Translations under genes and position numbers: made by a program
From: Micromonospora_E sp048060115
GTDB lineage: Bacteria > Actinomycetota > Actinomycetes > Mycobacteriales > Micromonosporaceae
Assembly: GCF_048060115.1 (NCBI RefSeq)
Contig: NZ_JBHMIM010000030.1
Span: 1-64,000, forward strand
Direction: 5' to 3'
Length of the DNA stretch: 64,000 nt
Part shown: in pieces, positions 50,426-58,847 of the stretch
Numbering within the stretch: the stretch's first letter is position 1
Layout of the letters: each line of letters begins with the position of its first letter
The notes under the pieces: generated by a model
What the model was told of the DNA's origin: nothing
Databases searched by the model: none
The model's input: only the letters and a program-made list of their open reading frames with translations

Positions 50426-51199
50426 GTGTCCGAGCTGGTGCTGGTCGAGGTCGATGGTGGCATCGCCACCATCCGGCTCTCCCGACCGCCGATGAACGCG
50501 CTCAACGCCGAGGTACAGGAAGGGCTGCGATCGGCCGCCCGGACCATCTCCGACGACGAGCAGGTCCGCGCGGTCGTGGTCTACGGCGGAGAGAAGGTCT
50601 TCGCCGCCGGCGCCGACATCAAGGAGATGGCCGACATGTCGTACGTGGACATGTCGGCCCGGGCGGCGCAACTCTCCAGCGCCTTTGACGCGATCGCCCG
50701 GATCCCGAAGCCGGTGGTCGCCGCGATCACCGGTTACGCCCTCGGTGGCGGCTGTGAGCTGGCACTGGCCTGCGACTGGCGGGTCGTCGCCGAGGACGCG
50801 AAACTTGGCCAGCCGGAGATCAAGCTCGGCGTCATCCCCGGTGCCGGCGGCACCCAGCGGCTGGCCCGCCTGGTCGGTCCGGCCCGGGCCAAGGACATCA
50901 TCCTGACCGGCCGGATGGTCGACGCCGACGAGGCGCAGCGGATCGGCCTGGTCGACCTCGTCGTGCCGGCCGACCAGGTGTACGCGGCGGCGCTCGATCT
51001 CGTCCGCCCGTTCGTCGGCGGCCCGGCGCAGGCGGTGAAGGCGGCGAAGCTGGCGATCGACGGTGGCCTGGAGATGGACCTGGCGTCCGGGTTGGCCTGG
51101 GAGAGCCAGCTGTTCGCCGGCCTGTTCGCCACCGACGACCGCACCGAGGGGATGACGGCCTTCGTTGCCAAGCGTAAGCCCGACTTCACCGGCCGCTGA
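50426..51199 (+). CDS. Enoyl-CoA hydratase/isomerase family enzyme
   Basis: The 257-residue crotonase-fold enzyme has the oxyanion-hole segments EKVFAAGADIKEMADM and ALGGGCELALACD and the catalytic-Glu region LGQPEIKLGVIPGAGGTQRL, where both hydratase Glu residues appear present. It would hydrate 2-enoyl-CoA in fatty-acid or amino-acid breakdown. I choose the GTG at 50426, with GGGGAGG 6 nt upstream. A ThDP enzyme follows on the same strand, which suggests a joint acyl-CoA pathway. Confidence 0.94.
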   Translation: MSELVLVEVDGGIATIRLSRPPMNALNAEVQEGLRSAARTISDDEQVRAVVVYGGEKVFAAGADIKEMADMSYVDMSARAAQLSSAFDAIARIPKPVVAAITGYALGGGCELALACDWRVVAEDAKLGQPEIKLGVIPGAGGTQRLARLVGPARAKDIILTGRMVDADEAQRIGLVDLVVPADQVYAAALDLVRPFVGGPAQAVKAAKLAIDGGLEMDLASGLAWESQLFAGLFATDDRTEGMTAFVAKRKPDFTGR

Positions 51200-51280
51200 G
51201 ATCCCAGGGCTAAGTGACTGGGCGGTAACCTACTTGGGGTGGGCCGACCGGCTGGCCCGCTCGATGGGAGGAGACCGACG

Positions 51281-52903
51281 ATGACGGAGCGGATCGAGGG
51301 TCACGGCGGAGCGCTCACCCTGGCCGCCGCGCGGGCGTACGGCGTACGTGAGCTGTTCACCCTCTCCGGCGGGCACCTCTTCCCGCTCTACGACGCGGCG
51401 CACTCCACCGGCTTGCCGATCTACGACGTGCGGCACGAACAGACCGCCGTGTTCGCCGCCGAGGCGGTCGCCAAGTTGCAGCGCCGCCCAGGGCTGGCGG
51501 CACTGACCGCCGGGCCCGGCGTCACCAACGGCATCTCCGGTCTGACCAGCGCCTTCTTCAACGCCGCGCCAGTGCTGGTGGTGGGCGGGCGGGCACCGGC
51601 GTTCCGGTGGGGTTCGGGCAGCCTGCAGGAGATCGACCACGTGCCGCTGGTCGCACCGGTCACCAAACACGCGGCCACGGTGACCTCGACCGACGACGTG
51701 CCGGCGGCGGTCGCCGCCGCGTTGACCGCGGCACTCACCCCGCACCGGGGCCCGGCCTTTCTCGACCTGCCGCTGGAAGTGATCTTCTCGACCGGCGAGG
51801 TCGTCGCGCCCACGCCCGACGCGGTCCCGGTGATCGAGCCTGACCCGGACGACGTCGGCGCGGCGGCCCGGTTGATCGCCGCCGCCGAACGCCCGGTGAT
51901 CATCGCCGGATCCGACGTGTACGCGGCCGACGCCATCGCCGCACTGCGGGAGGCAGCGGAGGCGTTGCGGGTGCCGGTCTTCACGAACGGAATGGGGCGC
52001 GGCGCACTTCCGCCGGGCCATCCGCTGTCGTTCGCGAAGGCACGCCGGGTCGCCCTCGGCGGTGCCGACGTGGTCGTGGTGATCGGCACGCCACTGGACT
52101 TCCGCCTCGGCTTCGGTGACTTCGGCGCCGCCCAGGTGGTGCACGTCGTCGACGCGCCGAGCCAGCGGGCGACGCACGTACAGCCGGCCGTCTCACCCGC
52201 CGGCGACCTGCGGTTGATCCTGTCCGCGTTGGCCGACCACCCGGGCGAGCGCAACGACCACGCCGACTGGCTGGCGGAGCTGCGCGTCGCCGAGGACAAG
52301 GCCAAGGCCCGGGACGCGGTCGAACTGGCCGCCGACACCGACCCGATCCGCCCGGGGCGGATCTACGGCGAGCTGCGGGCGGTGTTGGACCCGGACGCCG
52401 TGACGATCGGCGACGGCGGCGACTTCGTCTCCTACGCCGGCCGCTACCTGGAGCCGGCGGTGCCCGGCAGCTGGCTCGACCCTGGGCCGTACGGCTGTCT
52501 CGGCACCGGCATGGGCTACGCGATGGGTGCCCGACTGACCTACCCTGACCGGCAGGTCTGCGTCCTGATGGGCGACGGCGCGGCCGGGTTCTCGCTGATG
52601 GACGTCGAGTCGCTGGCCCGGCAGAAGTTGCCGGTGGTGATCGTGGTCGGCAACAACGGCATCTGGGGTCTGGAGAAGCACCCGATGCGCGCCATGTACG
52701 GCTACGATGTCGCCGCCGATCTGCAGCCGGGACTGCGTTACGACGAGATCGTCGGTGCGCTCGGCGGTGCCGGGGAGACCGTCCGGCGGGCCGGGGACAT
52801 CGGTGCCGCGTTGCGACGGGCTTTCGACGCCGGGGTTCCGTACCTGGTCAACGTGCTGACCGACCCCGACGACGCCTACCCGCGTTCGTCGAACCTGGCC
52901 TGA
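51281..52903 (+). CDS. ThDP-dependent enzyme, acetolactate synthase/2-hydroxyacyl-CoA lyase type
   Basis: The 540-residue enzyme has the catalytic Glu in YDVRHEQTAVFAAEAVAK and the ThDP/Mg site GDGAAGFSLMDVESLARQKLPVVIVVGNNGIWGLEK. It is annotated in many actinobacteria as acetolactate synthase large subunit. No small regulatory subunit is adjacent, and the next gene is an enoyl-CoA hydratase, so 2-hydroxyacyl-CoA lyase or oxalyl-CoA decarboxylase-like chemistry is equally likely. GGGAGGAG lies 8 nt before the ATG at 51281. Biochemical role undetermined. Confidence 0.88.
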   Translation: MTERIEGHGGALTLAAARAYGVRELFTLSGGHLFPLYDAAHSTGLPIYDVRHEQTAVFAAEAVAKLQRRPGLAALTAGPGVTNGISGLTSAFFNAAPVLVVGGRAPAFRWGSGSLQEIDHVPLVAPVTKHAATVTSTDDVPAAVAAALTAALTPHRGPAFLDLPLEVIFSTGEVVAPTPDAVPVIEPDPDDVGAAARLIAAAERPVIIAGSDVYAADAIAALREAAEALRVPVFTNGMGRGALPPGHPLSFAKARRVALGGADVVVVIGTPLDFRLGFGDFGAAQVVHVVDAPSQRATHVQPAVSPAGDLRLILSALADHPGERNDHADWLAELRVAEDKAKARDAVELAADTDPIRPGRIYGELRAVLDPDAVTIGDGGDFVSYAGRYLEPAVPGSWLDPGPYGCLGTGMGYAMGARLTYPDRQVCVLMGDGAAGFSLMDVESLARQKLPVVIVVGNNGIWGLEKHPMRAMYGYDVAADLQPGLRYDEIVGALGGAGETVRRAGDIGAALRRAFDAGVPYLVNVLTDPDDAYPRSSNLA

Positions 52904-52939
52904 ATCGCGGGTCTCAGGCCTGGTCCGAGCCGCAGGTTG

Positions 52940-52956
52940 TCGGGTCGCCGACCCGA
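52940..52956 (+). terminator. Possible terminator after ThDP enzyme gene
   Basis: TCGGGTC-GCC-GACCCGA forms a small perfect hairpin 36 bases after the stop. It is short and has no U-tract. Confidence 0.35.
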
Positions 52957-52972
52957 GCGGGTCGGCAATTGC

Positions 52973-53023
52973 TTGGCAAAATGTCGGCCCCGTCGTTCAT
53001 TGTGGTGTGCACAGACGAACGAC
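52973..53023 (+). promoter_or_regulatory. Promoter and operator of the DrrAB-type exporter
   Basis: TTGGCA (52973-52978) and TTCATT (52996-53001) have a 17-bp spacer. An inverted repeat GTCGTTC (52992-52998) and GAACGAC (53017-53023) overlaps the -10 and start site, with inner TTGTG/CACAG pairing. This is the expected position for a repressor operator, probably of a TetR-type protein encoded elsewhere. Confidence 0.5.
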
Positions 53024-53033
53024 AGGAGCGGAG

Positions 53034-54062
53034 ATGTCGCACGCGATCTGGGCCGAAGGGCTGGTCAAGCGCTTCGGTTCCACCACCGCGCTGGCCGGGG
53101 TGGATCTCGCGGTACGCCCCGGCACCGTGTTCGGGCTGCTCGGGCCCAACGGTGCGGGCAAGACCACCGCGGTCCGGGTGCTCGCCACCCTGCTGCACCC
53201 GGACGCCGGGCACGCCCGCGTCCAGGGCTTCGACGTGGTCCGCCAAGCCCATCAGGTCCGCCAGCTGATCGGCCTGACCGGGCAGTACGCCTCGGTCGAC
53301 GAGACGTTGACCGGTGTCGAGAACCTGGTGATGATCGGCCGGCTGCTCGACCTGTCCCGGCCGGATGCCCGGTCCCGGGCCCGCCAACTGCTGGCCGAGT
53401 TCCATCTGACCGACGCCGCCGACCGGGCGGCGAAGACGTACTCCGGCGGTATGCGCCGCCGGCTCGACCTGGCTGCCAGCCTGGTCGGTCGGCCCCAGGT
53501 GCTGTTTCTCGACGAGCCGACCACCGGTCTGGACCCGCGCAGCCGCAACGAGCTGTGGGAACTGGTCCGTGGGCTGGTCGCGACCGGTGTCACGGTGCTG
53601 CTGACCACCCAGTACCTCGAGGAGGCGGACCAGCTCGCCGACGAACTCGCTGTGGTGGACCACGGCCAGGTGATCGCCGGGGGCACCCCGGAGGAGCTGA
53701 AGGCCAAGACCGGCGCGCAGGTGCTGGCCGTACGGCCGACCGATCCGACGCAGCTGCCGATCGTGCTGGCCGCCCTGCGGGAGTTGTCCGGTCATGAGCC
53801 GGCGTTGGCGCAGACCACCGTGACGGTCAGTACCGCCGATCCGGAGCTGCTGCCGGCGGTGGTGCGCCGGCTCGACGACGCCGGCGTCCAGGTGGGTGAG
53901 CTGGCGCTGCGCAGCTCGAGCCTGGACGAGGTGTTCCTGTCGCTCACCGGCCATCGGGCCGAGCCGAGCGGCGCCGGCCCGGAGACCACCACCGGGCAGC
54001 GGCCGTCGGCTGGCTCCGGCCCGCAGCCCACCGCCACCGCCATGGGAGGGACCAAATCGTGA
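53034..54062 (+). CDS. DrrA-type ABC transporter ATP-binding protein
   Basis: The 342-residue ATPase of a two-gene exporter has Walker A GPNGAGKTTAVRVL, the signature TYSGGMRRRLDLAASLVGRPQ and Walker B VLFLDEPTTGLDPRSRNELW, followed by the C-terminal DrrA domain. It energises the DrrB-type permease that follows. Homologues export anthracyclines and other lipophilic compounds, but the substrate here is unknown. CAGGAGCGGAG precedes the ATG at 53034. A hydrophilic tail rich in Gly, Ser and Thr ends the protein. Confidence 0.94.
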   Translation: MSHAIWAEGLVKRFGSTTALAGVDLAVRPGTVFGLLGPNGAGKTTAVRVLATLLHPDAGHARVQGFDVVRQAHQVRQLIGLTGQYASVDETLTGVENLVMIGRLLDLSRPDARSRARQLLAEFHLTDAADRAAKTYSGGMRRRLDLAASLVGRPQVLFLDEPTTGLDPRSRNELWELVRGLVATGVTVLLTTQYLEEADQLADELAVVDHGQVIAGGTPEELKAKTGAQVLAVRPTDPTQLPIVLAALRELSGHEPALAQTTVTVSTADPELLPAVVRRLDDAGVQVGELALRSSSLDEVFLSLTGHRAEPSGAGPETTTGQRPSAGSGPQPTATAMGGTKS

Positions 54063-54871
54063 CCGCTGTCACCACCGCGCCCGAGGTGTCGGGCCGGCAG
54101 ACGTGGGTGAGCCCGGTCGCCGGGCTGCGGCACACCGGCACCCTGGCGTGGCGCAGCCTGGTGCAGATCAAGCACAACCCGATGGAGCTGCTGGACCTCA
54201 GCATCCAGCCGCTGATGTTCGTGCTGCTGTTCACCTACGTCTTCGGCGGGGCGATCGCCGGGTCGCCGGGGGATTATCTGACTTTCGCCCTGCCCGGCAT
54301 CATCGTGCAGAACGCCCTCTTCGCTACGATGACCACCGGTTTCGGGCTGAACACCGACCTGACCAAGGGCGTTTTCGACCGGCTACGGTCGTTGCCGATC
54401 GCTCGATGGGCGCCGCTCGCCGGCCGGATTTCCGCCGATACGGTCAAGCAGGCCTGGTCCGTTTCGCTCCTGCTCGGCGTCGGGATGATCCTCGGCTTCC
54501 GAGTCAGCGGTGGCCTGCTCGGGCTGCTCGGTGCGTTCGCGCTGATCCTGGTCTTCACCCTGGCCGTGTCGTGGATCTCGGTCCTGGTCGGGCTCATGGT
54601 CAGCGAGCCGGAGAAGGTGCAGATCTTCGGCTTCATGGTGATCTTTCCGCTCAGCTTCACCAGCAACGCCTTCGTTCCGGCCGAGACGATGCCGGGCTGG
54701 CTCCAGGCATGGGTGGAGGTGAACCCGGTCACGATCCTCGCTGACGCGCTGCGTGGCCTGCTCGCTGGCACCGCTGCGGCGGGCCCGGTCGGCTACTCGT
54801 TGCTCTGGGCCGCCGGGATCGCGCTGGTCTTTGCCCCGCTGGCGTTGGCCCGGCTCAAGCGCCGAGTGTGA
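54059..54871 (+). CDS. DrrB-type ABC-2 permease
   Basis: The 270-residue ABC-2 membrane protein has six predicted helices with the family pattern ISIQPLMFVLLFTYVFGGAI-like near the start, LTKGVFDRLRSLPIARWAPLAGRISAD (connector/coupling loop), and FPLSFTSNAFVPAETMPGWLQAWVEVNPVT. The start GTG overlaps the stop of the ATPase (GTGA), typical of coupled translation. It forms the membrane channel of the exporter. Confidence 0.94.
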   Translation: MTAVTTAPEVSGRQTWVSPVAGLRHTGTLAWRSLVQIKHNPMELLDLSIQPLMFVLLFTYVFGGAIAGSPGDYLTFALPGIIVQNALFATMTTGFGLNTDLTKGVFDRLRSLPIARWAPLAGRISADTVKQAWSVSLLLGVGMILGFRVSGGLLGLLGAFALILVFTLAVSWISVLVGLMVSEPEKVQIFGFMVIFPLSFTSNAFVPAETMPGWLQAWVEVNPVTILADALRGLLAGTAAAGPVGYSLLWAAGIALVFAPLALARLKRRV

Positions 54872-54916
54872 TCACCACGCCGAGTGACCACCAGCAGGTT
54901 CGCCGGCCCGAGCGGA

Positions 54917-55369
54917 TCACGGCTCGGGTCGGCGGTCCTCCCAGCCGCCGGTGTCCCGGCGGCGGGTCTCGTCCTCCCGGCGGGTCTCTTCCTCCCGGCG
55001 GATCTCTTCCTCTCGGCGGCGCAGATCCTCCTCCCACCGTTCGAAGAGTTCGCGGTCGCGCTTCGACTGCTCGGAGTCGAGGGCACGCAGGAACTCAGGG
55101 TCGTCGTCGGGGGCGGCGGGCCGGTTGCGTTTGGGTGGGGTCCCGGTCGGTCGGGCGGTGCCGCCGAGCGGTGGTGTGCTGCCGAAGCCGGGCCGGCGGC
55201 TGAGGAACCAGGCGACTGGTCCGAGGATGGGTAGCGCGATGATGACCGGCACCCAGAGGAAGCGCGGCAGGGCGCGGACGTCACCCTTCTCTGCCGACAG
55301 GCAGCTGATCAGCGCCACCGCCATGAGCACGACGTGGAGCATGAAAAGCAAGATGAACACGCGGGCCAT
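54917..55369 (-). CDS. PLDc_N domain membrane protein with charged tail
   Basis: The 150-residue protein has two helices of the PLDc_N type (residues 1-60: VFILLFMLHVVLMAVALISCL and FLWVPVIIALPILGPVAWFLS), a Pro-rich linker, and a Glu/Arg-rich coiled coil with repeats such as RREEEIRREEETRRE near residue 115 onward. There is no phospholipase D catalytic domain. It is convergent with the exporter operon. Function is unknown. Confidence 0.88.
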   Translation of the reverse strand: MARVFILLFMLHVVLMAVALISCLSAEKGDVRALPRFLWVPVIIALPILGPVAWFLSRRPGFGSTPPLGGTARPTGTPPKRNRPAAPDDDPEFLRALDSEQSKRDRELFERWEEDLRRREEEIRREEETRREDETRRRDTGGWEDRRPEP

Positions 55370-55405
55370 CCCGCAATGATGCCCCGCCCGGCGGGATCAG
55401 CCTAG

Positions 55406-55750
55406 TCAGCCGAGGATCAGGATGGCTCCGAGGACGGCGTAACTGGCGGTGACCAGTCCCAACAGCGGAACTTCGCCACTGATCTGTCCAGCTGCCGGCC
55501 GGCGCGCACCGGTGGCCCGCCGGTACGCGTACCCGATCAGCGCGGCCCAGCCGACGACCGCGATCAGCCCGATGACTATGGCTGCGCCGCCCCGCTCGAC
55601 GGCCAACCTTGCAGTCAACAGCACCACCAGGGTGAGTGAGAGCGCCGAGCGTCGCCAGGCCAGCCGGGTCCGCTCCGGCTGCAGCCCGGGGTCCCTGGGC
55701 GCCGCCGCCGGCCGGGTCACCGGGGACGGTGCCGCAGCCGGGTCAGCCAC
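55406..55750 (-). CDS. DUF202 membrane protein (short form)
   Basis: The 114-residue protein begins with a Pro/Ala-rich segment and then carries the DUF202 pattern LQPERTRLAWRRSALSLTLVVLLTARLAV with three predicted helices. The start overlaps the end of the upstream DUF202 gene by 8 bp (coupled). Such tandem DUF202 pairs are frequent in actinobacteria. Function is unknown. Confidence 0.9.
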   Translation of the reverse strand: MADPAAAPSPVTRPAAAPRDPGLQPERTRLAWRRSALSLTLVVLLTARLAVERGGAAIVIGLIAVVGWAALIGYAYRRATGARRPAAGQISGEVPLLGLVTASYAVLGAILILG

Positions 55751-56132
55751 GGGAAGCCTCCACCAGCACCACGACGGTCAGCACGATGGCGCCGGCGCCG
55801 ACGACGATGGCGAGGAACGCCGGAAAGCGTGAGGTGGGCAGGTCATGTCCGAGCCGCATCGCCCGTTCGGTACGTGCCCAGTGGTCCACCGCCCGCAGTG
55901 CCACGGTGCCGCCGAGTAGCAGCAGAGCCACCGCGAGTGCTTCCCGCAGGTGGGCGATGGAGAGCTCGGGCAGGAACTGCGCGATGGCCAGCCCGCCGGC
56001 CACCAGGGCCAGCGCGGTCCGGATCCAGGCCAGGAAGGTCCGCTCGTTGGCCAGCGAGAACCGGTAGTCGGGGGCGGTGCCGACCCCGCGTAGCTCCTGG
56101 GGGTCGAACCATTGGCGTAGCGCACTCCACAC
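55743..56132 (-). CDS. DUF202/YidH-family membrane protein
   Basis: The 129-residue protein has the DUF202 signature YRFSLANERTFLAWIRTALALVAGGLAIAQFL and further helices after residue 60. This family (YidH) has no known biochemical role. The start is GTG at 56132. It is coupled to the shorter DUF202 gene and divergent from the 56166 gene with only 33 bp between them. Confidence 0.92.
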   Translation of the reverse strand: MWSALRQWFDPQELRGVGTAPDYRFSLANERTFLAWIRTALALVAGGLAIAQFLPELSIAHLREALAVALLLLGGTVALRAVDHWARTERAMRLGHDLPTSRFPAFLAIVVGAGAIVLTVVVLVEASRG

Positions 56133-56165
56133 GCGGATGATTATCGACGGCTAGACTCACCCACT

Positions 56166-56570
56166 GTGGCCGAGCTGACCGATGACGAGCGAGACACGCT
56201 GAAGACAGGGGCCTTCGGGGCTGTCTACCTGGTGTCGAACGCCGATCCGGGGCTCTTCTCGATGGTCAAGGAGAGCTTCGCCGCATCCGATGCCTTCGCC
56301 GGCACCACCGGTTTGGTGAAGACCGTTCTGACCACCGGTGGGCTGCCCAAGTTGCCCCGGGACACGCCCGAGGCGGTGGAGGCTCTGGTCCTGCCGGCGC
56401 TGCGGAGGTCGGTGGCGATTCTCACCGCGAAGTCGCCGCACGACCTGGAGCAGTACCGGGCGACGGTGACCGGCGCGGCGGACCGGGTCGCGGGGGCTGC
56501 CTCCGGCGTCGACGCCGCCGAGACGGCGATCATCTCCAAGATCAAGCAGGCACTGGCAACACCGTCCTGA
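56166..56570 (+). CDS. Conserved hypothetical protein
   Basis: The 134-residue soluble protein is helical (TDDERDTLKTGAFGAVYLVSNADPGLFSMVKESFAASDAF... AIISKIKQAL). No family is recognised, but the clear codon bias and predicted promoter support expression. TAGACT (56152-56157) lies 8 nt before the GTG start, so the transcript should be leaderless. Close divergence from the DUF202 pair suggests shared regulation. Confidence 0.75.
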   Translation: MAELTDDERDTLKTGAFGAVYLVSNADPGLFSMVKESFAASDAFAGTTGLVKTVLTTGGLPKLPRDTPEAVEALVLPALRRSVAILTAKSPHDLEQYRATVTGAADRVAGAASGVDAAETAIISKIKQALATPS

Positions 56571-56642
56571 CCTCCAACCGGTCGGATGTTGGTCCGCGCC
56601 GGTGGGTGGCCCAGGTCCGCCTGACGGGTCGGGTGGTGCCGT

Positions 56643-56670
56643 TTGGCCCTTGGCTACCAGCGGGTAACAT
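56643..56670 (+). promoter_or_regulatory. Candidate promoter for etfBA
   Basis: TTGGCC (56643-56648) and TAACAT (56665-56670) have a 16-bp spacer, giving a leader of about 100 nt. AGGAGGGG lies 13 nt before the etfB start, somewhat far. This is a motif-level assignment. Confidence 0.4.
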
Positions 56671-56781
56671 GGGGCGTGGGACATTCCACACCGCTGCTCG
56701 GTTGACCGATCGTTAAGGAACGCGGCAGGCTGCGCCGAGAGCGGCAAGCAGCACCACCTACAGGAGGGGTGTCGAAGCGCG

Positions 56782-57561
56782 ATGAACATCGTCGTACTCG
56801 TCAAGCAGGTGCCCGATTCCGGCGCGGAACGCGCGCTGAGCGATGCGGACAACACCGTCGACCGTGGGTCGGCCAACAACGTGATCAATGAGATGGACGA
56901 GTACGCGATCGAGGAGGCGCTGCGGCTGCGGGAGGCCAACGGCGGCGAGGTGACCGTCCTCACCATGGGGCCGGACCGGGCCGCCGAGTCGATCCGCAAG
57001 GCGCTGTCGATGGGACCGGACAAGGCCGTGCACGTCGTCGACGACGCGTTGCGTGGATCCTGCGCGGTCGCCACCTCCAAGGTCCTCGCCGCAGCCCTGC
57101 GTACCCTCGCCGCCGACCTCGTCCTCTGCGGCGCCGAGTCCACCGACGGCCGGGTCCAGGTCCTGCCGCACATGCTCGCCGAACGGCTCGGCATCGCCGC
57201 GCTGACCGGTGCCCGAAAGCTCACCGTCGACGGCACCACGCTGACGGTGGAACGGCAGAACGAAGAGGGCTACGAGGTGGTCACCGCGGCCACCCCGGCG
57301 GTCGTCTCGGTATGGGACACCATCAACGAGCCCCGGTACCCCTCGTTCAAGGGGATCATGGCGGCGAAGAAGAAGCCCGTACAGAGCCTGTCCCTGGCCG
57401 ATCTGGGGGTCACCCCGGCCGAAGTCGGCTTCGACGGCGCCACCAGCGAGGTCGTCCAGCACCACAAGCGCCCGCCGCGCTCGGCCGGCGAGAAGGTCGT
57501 CGACGACGGTGACGCCGGCGCCCGGCTGGTCCAGTACCTGGCATCCGAGAAGTTCGTGTGA
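56782..57561 (+). CDS. etfB: Electron transfer flavoprotein beta subunit
   Basis: The 259-residue protein binds AMP and, with EtfA, carries electrons from acyl-CoA dehydrogenases to the quinone pool. Family features are MNIVVLVKQVPDSG at the start, INEMDEYAIEEALRLRE, VTVLTMGPDRAAESIRKALSMGPDKAVHV and LVLCGAESTDGRVQVLPHMLAERLG. The stop overlaps the etfA start (GTGTGA), so the subunits are made in equal amounts. Confidence 0.97.
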   Translation: MNIVVLVKQVPDSGAERALSDADNTVDRGSANNVINEMDEYAIEEALRLREANGGEVTVLTMGPDRAAESIRKALSMGPDKAVHVVDDALRGSCAVATSKVLAAALRTLAADLVLCGAESTDGRVQVLPHMLAERLGIAALTGARKLTVDGTTLTVERQNEEGYEVVTAATPAVVSVWDTINEPRYPSFKGIMAAKKKPVQSLSLADLGVTPAEVGFDGATSEVVQHHKRPPRSAGEKVVDDGDAGARLVQYLASEKFV

Positions 57562-58538
57562 GCGGGGTGGATGAAATGACGGAAGTTCTCGTTGTCGTCG
57601 AGGCAACCAGTGAGTTCGGAGTCAAGAAGGTCACCCTCGAGTTGCTGACCCTGGCCCGTACGTTGGGCGGCGAGGTAGCCGCGGTGGTGCTCGGCGGGCC
57701 CGGCGCGGCCGCCGCGATGACCGACAAGCTCGGCGAGTACGGCGCCACCAAGGTGTACGCCGCCGAGAGCGAGGAGATCGACGGCTACCTGGTCGCCCCG
57801 AAGGTGACCGTACTGGCTGAGCTGATCGGCCGGGTCCAGCCCGGCGCGGTGCTGCTCGCCTCCTCCCAGGAGGGCAAGGAGATCGCCGGACGGCTCGCCG
57901 TACGGCTGGACAACGGCCTGCTCACCGACGTGGTCGACCTGGCCGCCGACGGTGTCGCGACCCAGGTCGCGTTCGCCGGTTCGACGATCGTGACGTCCCG
58001 GGTGACCCGCGGGCTGCCGCTGGTCACCCTGCGGCCCAACTCGGTGACGCCCGAGCCGGCGCCGGTCACCGCGCAGGTGGAGCAGTTGCAGGTGCAGATC
58101 GCCGACTCCGACAAGCTCGCCAAGGTCGTCGAGCGGGTCACCGAGCAGTCCGGTTCCCGTCCCGAGCTGACCGAGGCGTCGGTGGTCGTCTCCGGCGGGC
58201 GTGGCGTGGGCAGCGGCGACAACTTCAAGCTGGTCGAGGAGCTGGCCGACCTGCTCGGCGGCGCGGTCGGTGCCTCCCGGGCAGCGGTCGACTCCGGCTT
58301 CTACCCGCACCAGTTCCAGGTCGGGCAGACCGGCAAGACCGTCTCGCCGCAGCTCTACGTGGCGTTGGGCATCTCCGGGGCGATCCAGCACCGGGCCGGC
58401 ATGCAGACCTCGAAGACCATCGTCGCGGTGAACAAGGACGGCGAGGCGCCGATCTTCGAACTCGCCGACTTCGGTGTCGTCGGTGACCTGTTCAAGGTGG
58501 TCCCGCAGGCCGCCGAGGAGATCCGCAAGCGTAAGTGA
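57558..58538 (+). CDS. etfA: Electron transfer flavoprotein alpha subunit
   Basis: The 326-residue subunit has an N-terminal Rossmann-like half and the C-terminal FAD-binding domain, where GGRGVGSGDNFKLVEELADLLGGAVGASRAAVDSGFYPHQFQVGQTGKTVSPQLYVALGISGAIQHRAGMQTS is conserved (written here in segments of a single stretch, residues about 214-290). It partners EtfB. The GTG at 57558 overlaps the etfB stop; an in-frame ATG at 57576 is also possible. A strong hairpin follows. Confidence 0.96.
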   Translation: MSGVDEMTEVLVVVEATSEFGVKKVTLELLTLARTLGGEVAAVVLGGPGAAAAMTDKLGEYGATKVYAAESEEIDGYLVAPKVTVLAELIGRVQPGAVLLASSQEGKEIAGRLAVRLDNGLLTDVVDLAADGVATQVAFAGSTIVTSRVTRGLPLVTLRPNSVTPEPAPVTAQVEQLQVQIADSDKLAKVVERVTEQSGSRPELTEASVVVSGGRGVGSGDNFKLVEELADLLGGAVGASRAAVDSGFYPHQFQVGQTGKTVSPQLYVALGISGAIQHRAGMQTSKTIVAVNKDGEAPIFELADFGVVGDLFKVVPQAAEEIRKRK

Positions 58539-58554
58539 CCGACCGTGCCGCCGT

Positions 58555-58589
58555 CCGGGCCGCGACCCCGCGCAAGGGTCCCGGCCCGG
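58555..58589 (+). terminator. Terminator after etfBA
   Basis: Arms CCGGGCCGCGACCC and GGGTCCCGGCCCGG pair with a single C-C mismatch around a 7-nt loop, 16 bases beyond the stop. Confidence 0.8.
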
Positions 58590-58847
58590 CTGGCGTACCA
58601 CGGGTGTCTCAGCCGGGCAGGGACGCACCCGCAGCAGGCTGTTGCCGGAGTGCGTCGGATCGTCGTCGTACTTCTCGGCCGACACGTCGGCCAGCCGGGC
58701 ATCGACCCGGACAGCGGCAAGTTCGACGTGCCGCCCAGGGTCGAACAGGGTCGGGGCCGGTACCGGTTCGGCCCCGGACTGGACACCGAGGTGCGTTGGT
58801 GGCGGCCTGTGCTGGCTCGGCGGACCCGGCGGATAGGCTTCCTGCTG
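58590..58847. other. Gap before cysteine desulfurase; no clear gene
   Basis: With the terminator, the gap after etfA spans 309 bases. Frames on both strands are open and GC-biased here, including one in frame with the desulfurase, but none has a ribosome site or family resemblance. The promoter of the next gene probably lies at the end: TAGGCT (58834-58839). Confidence 0.4.
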
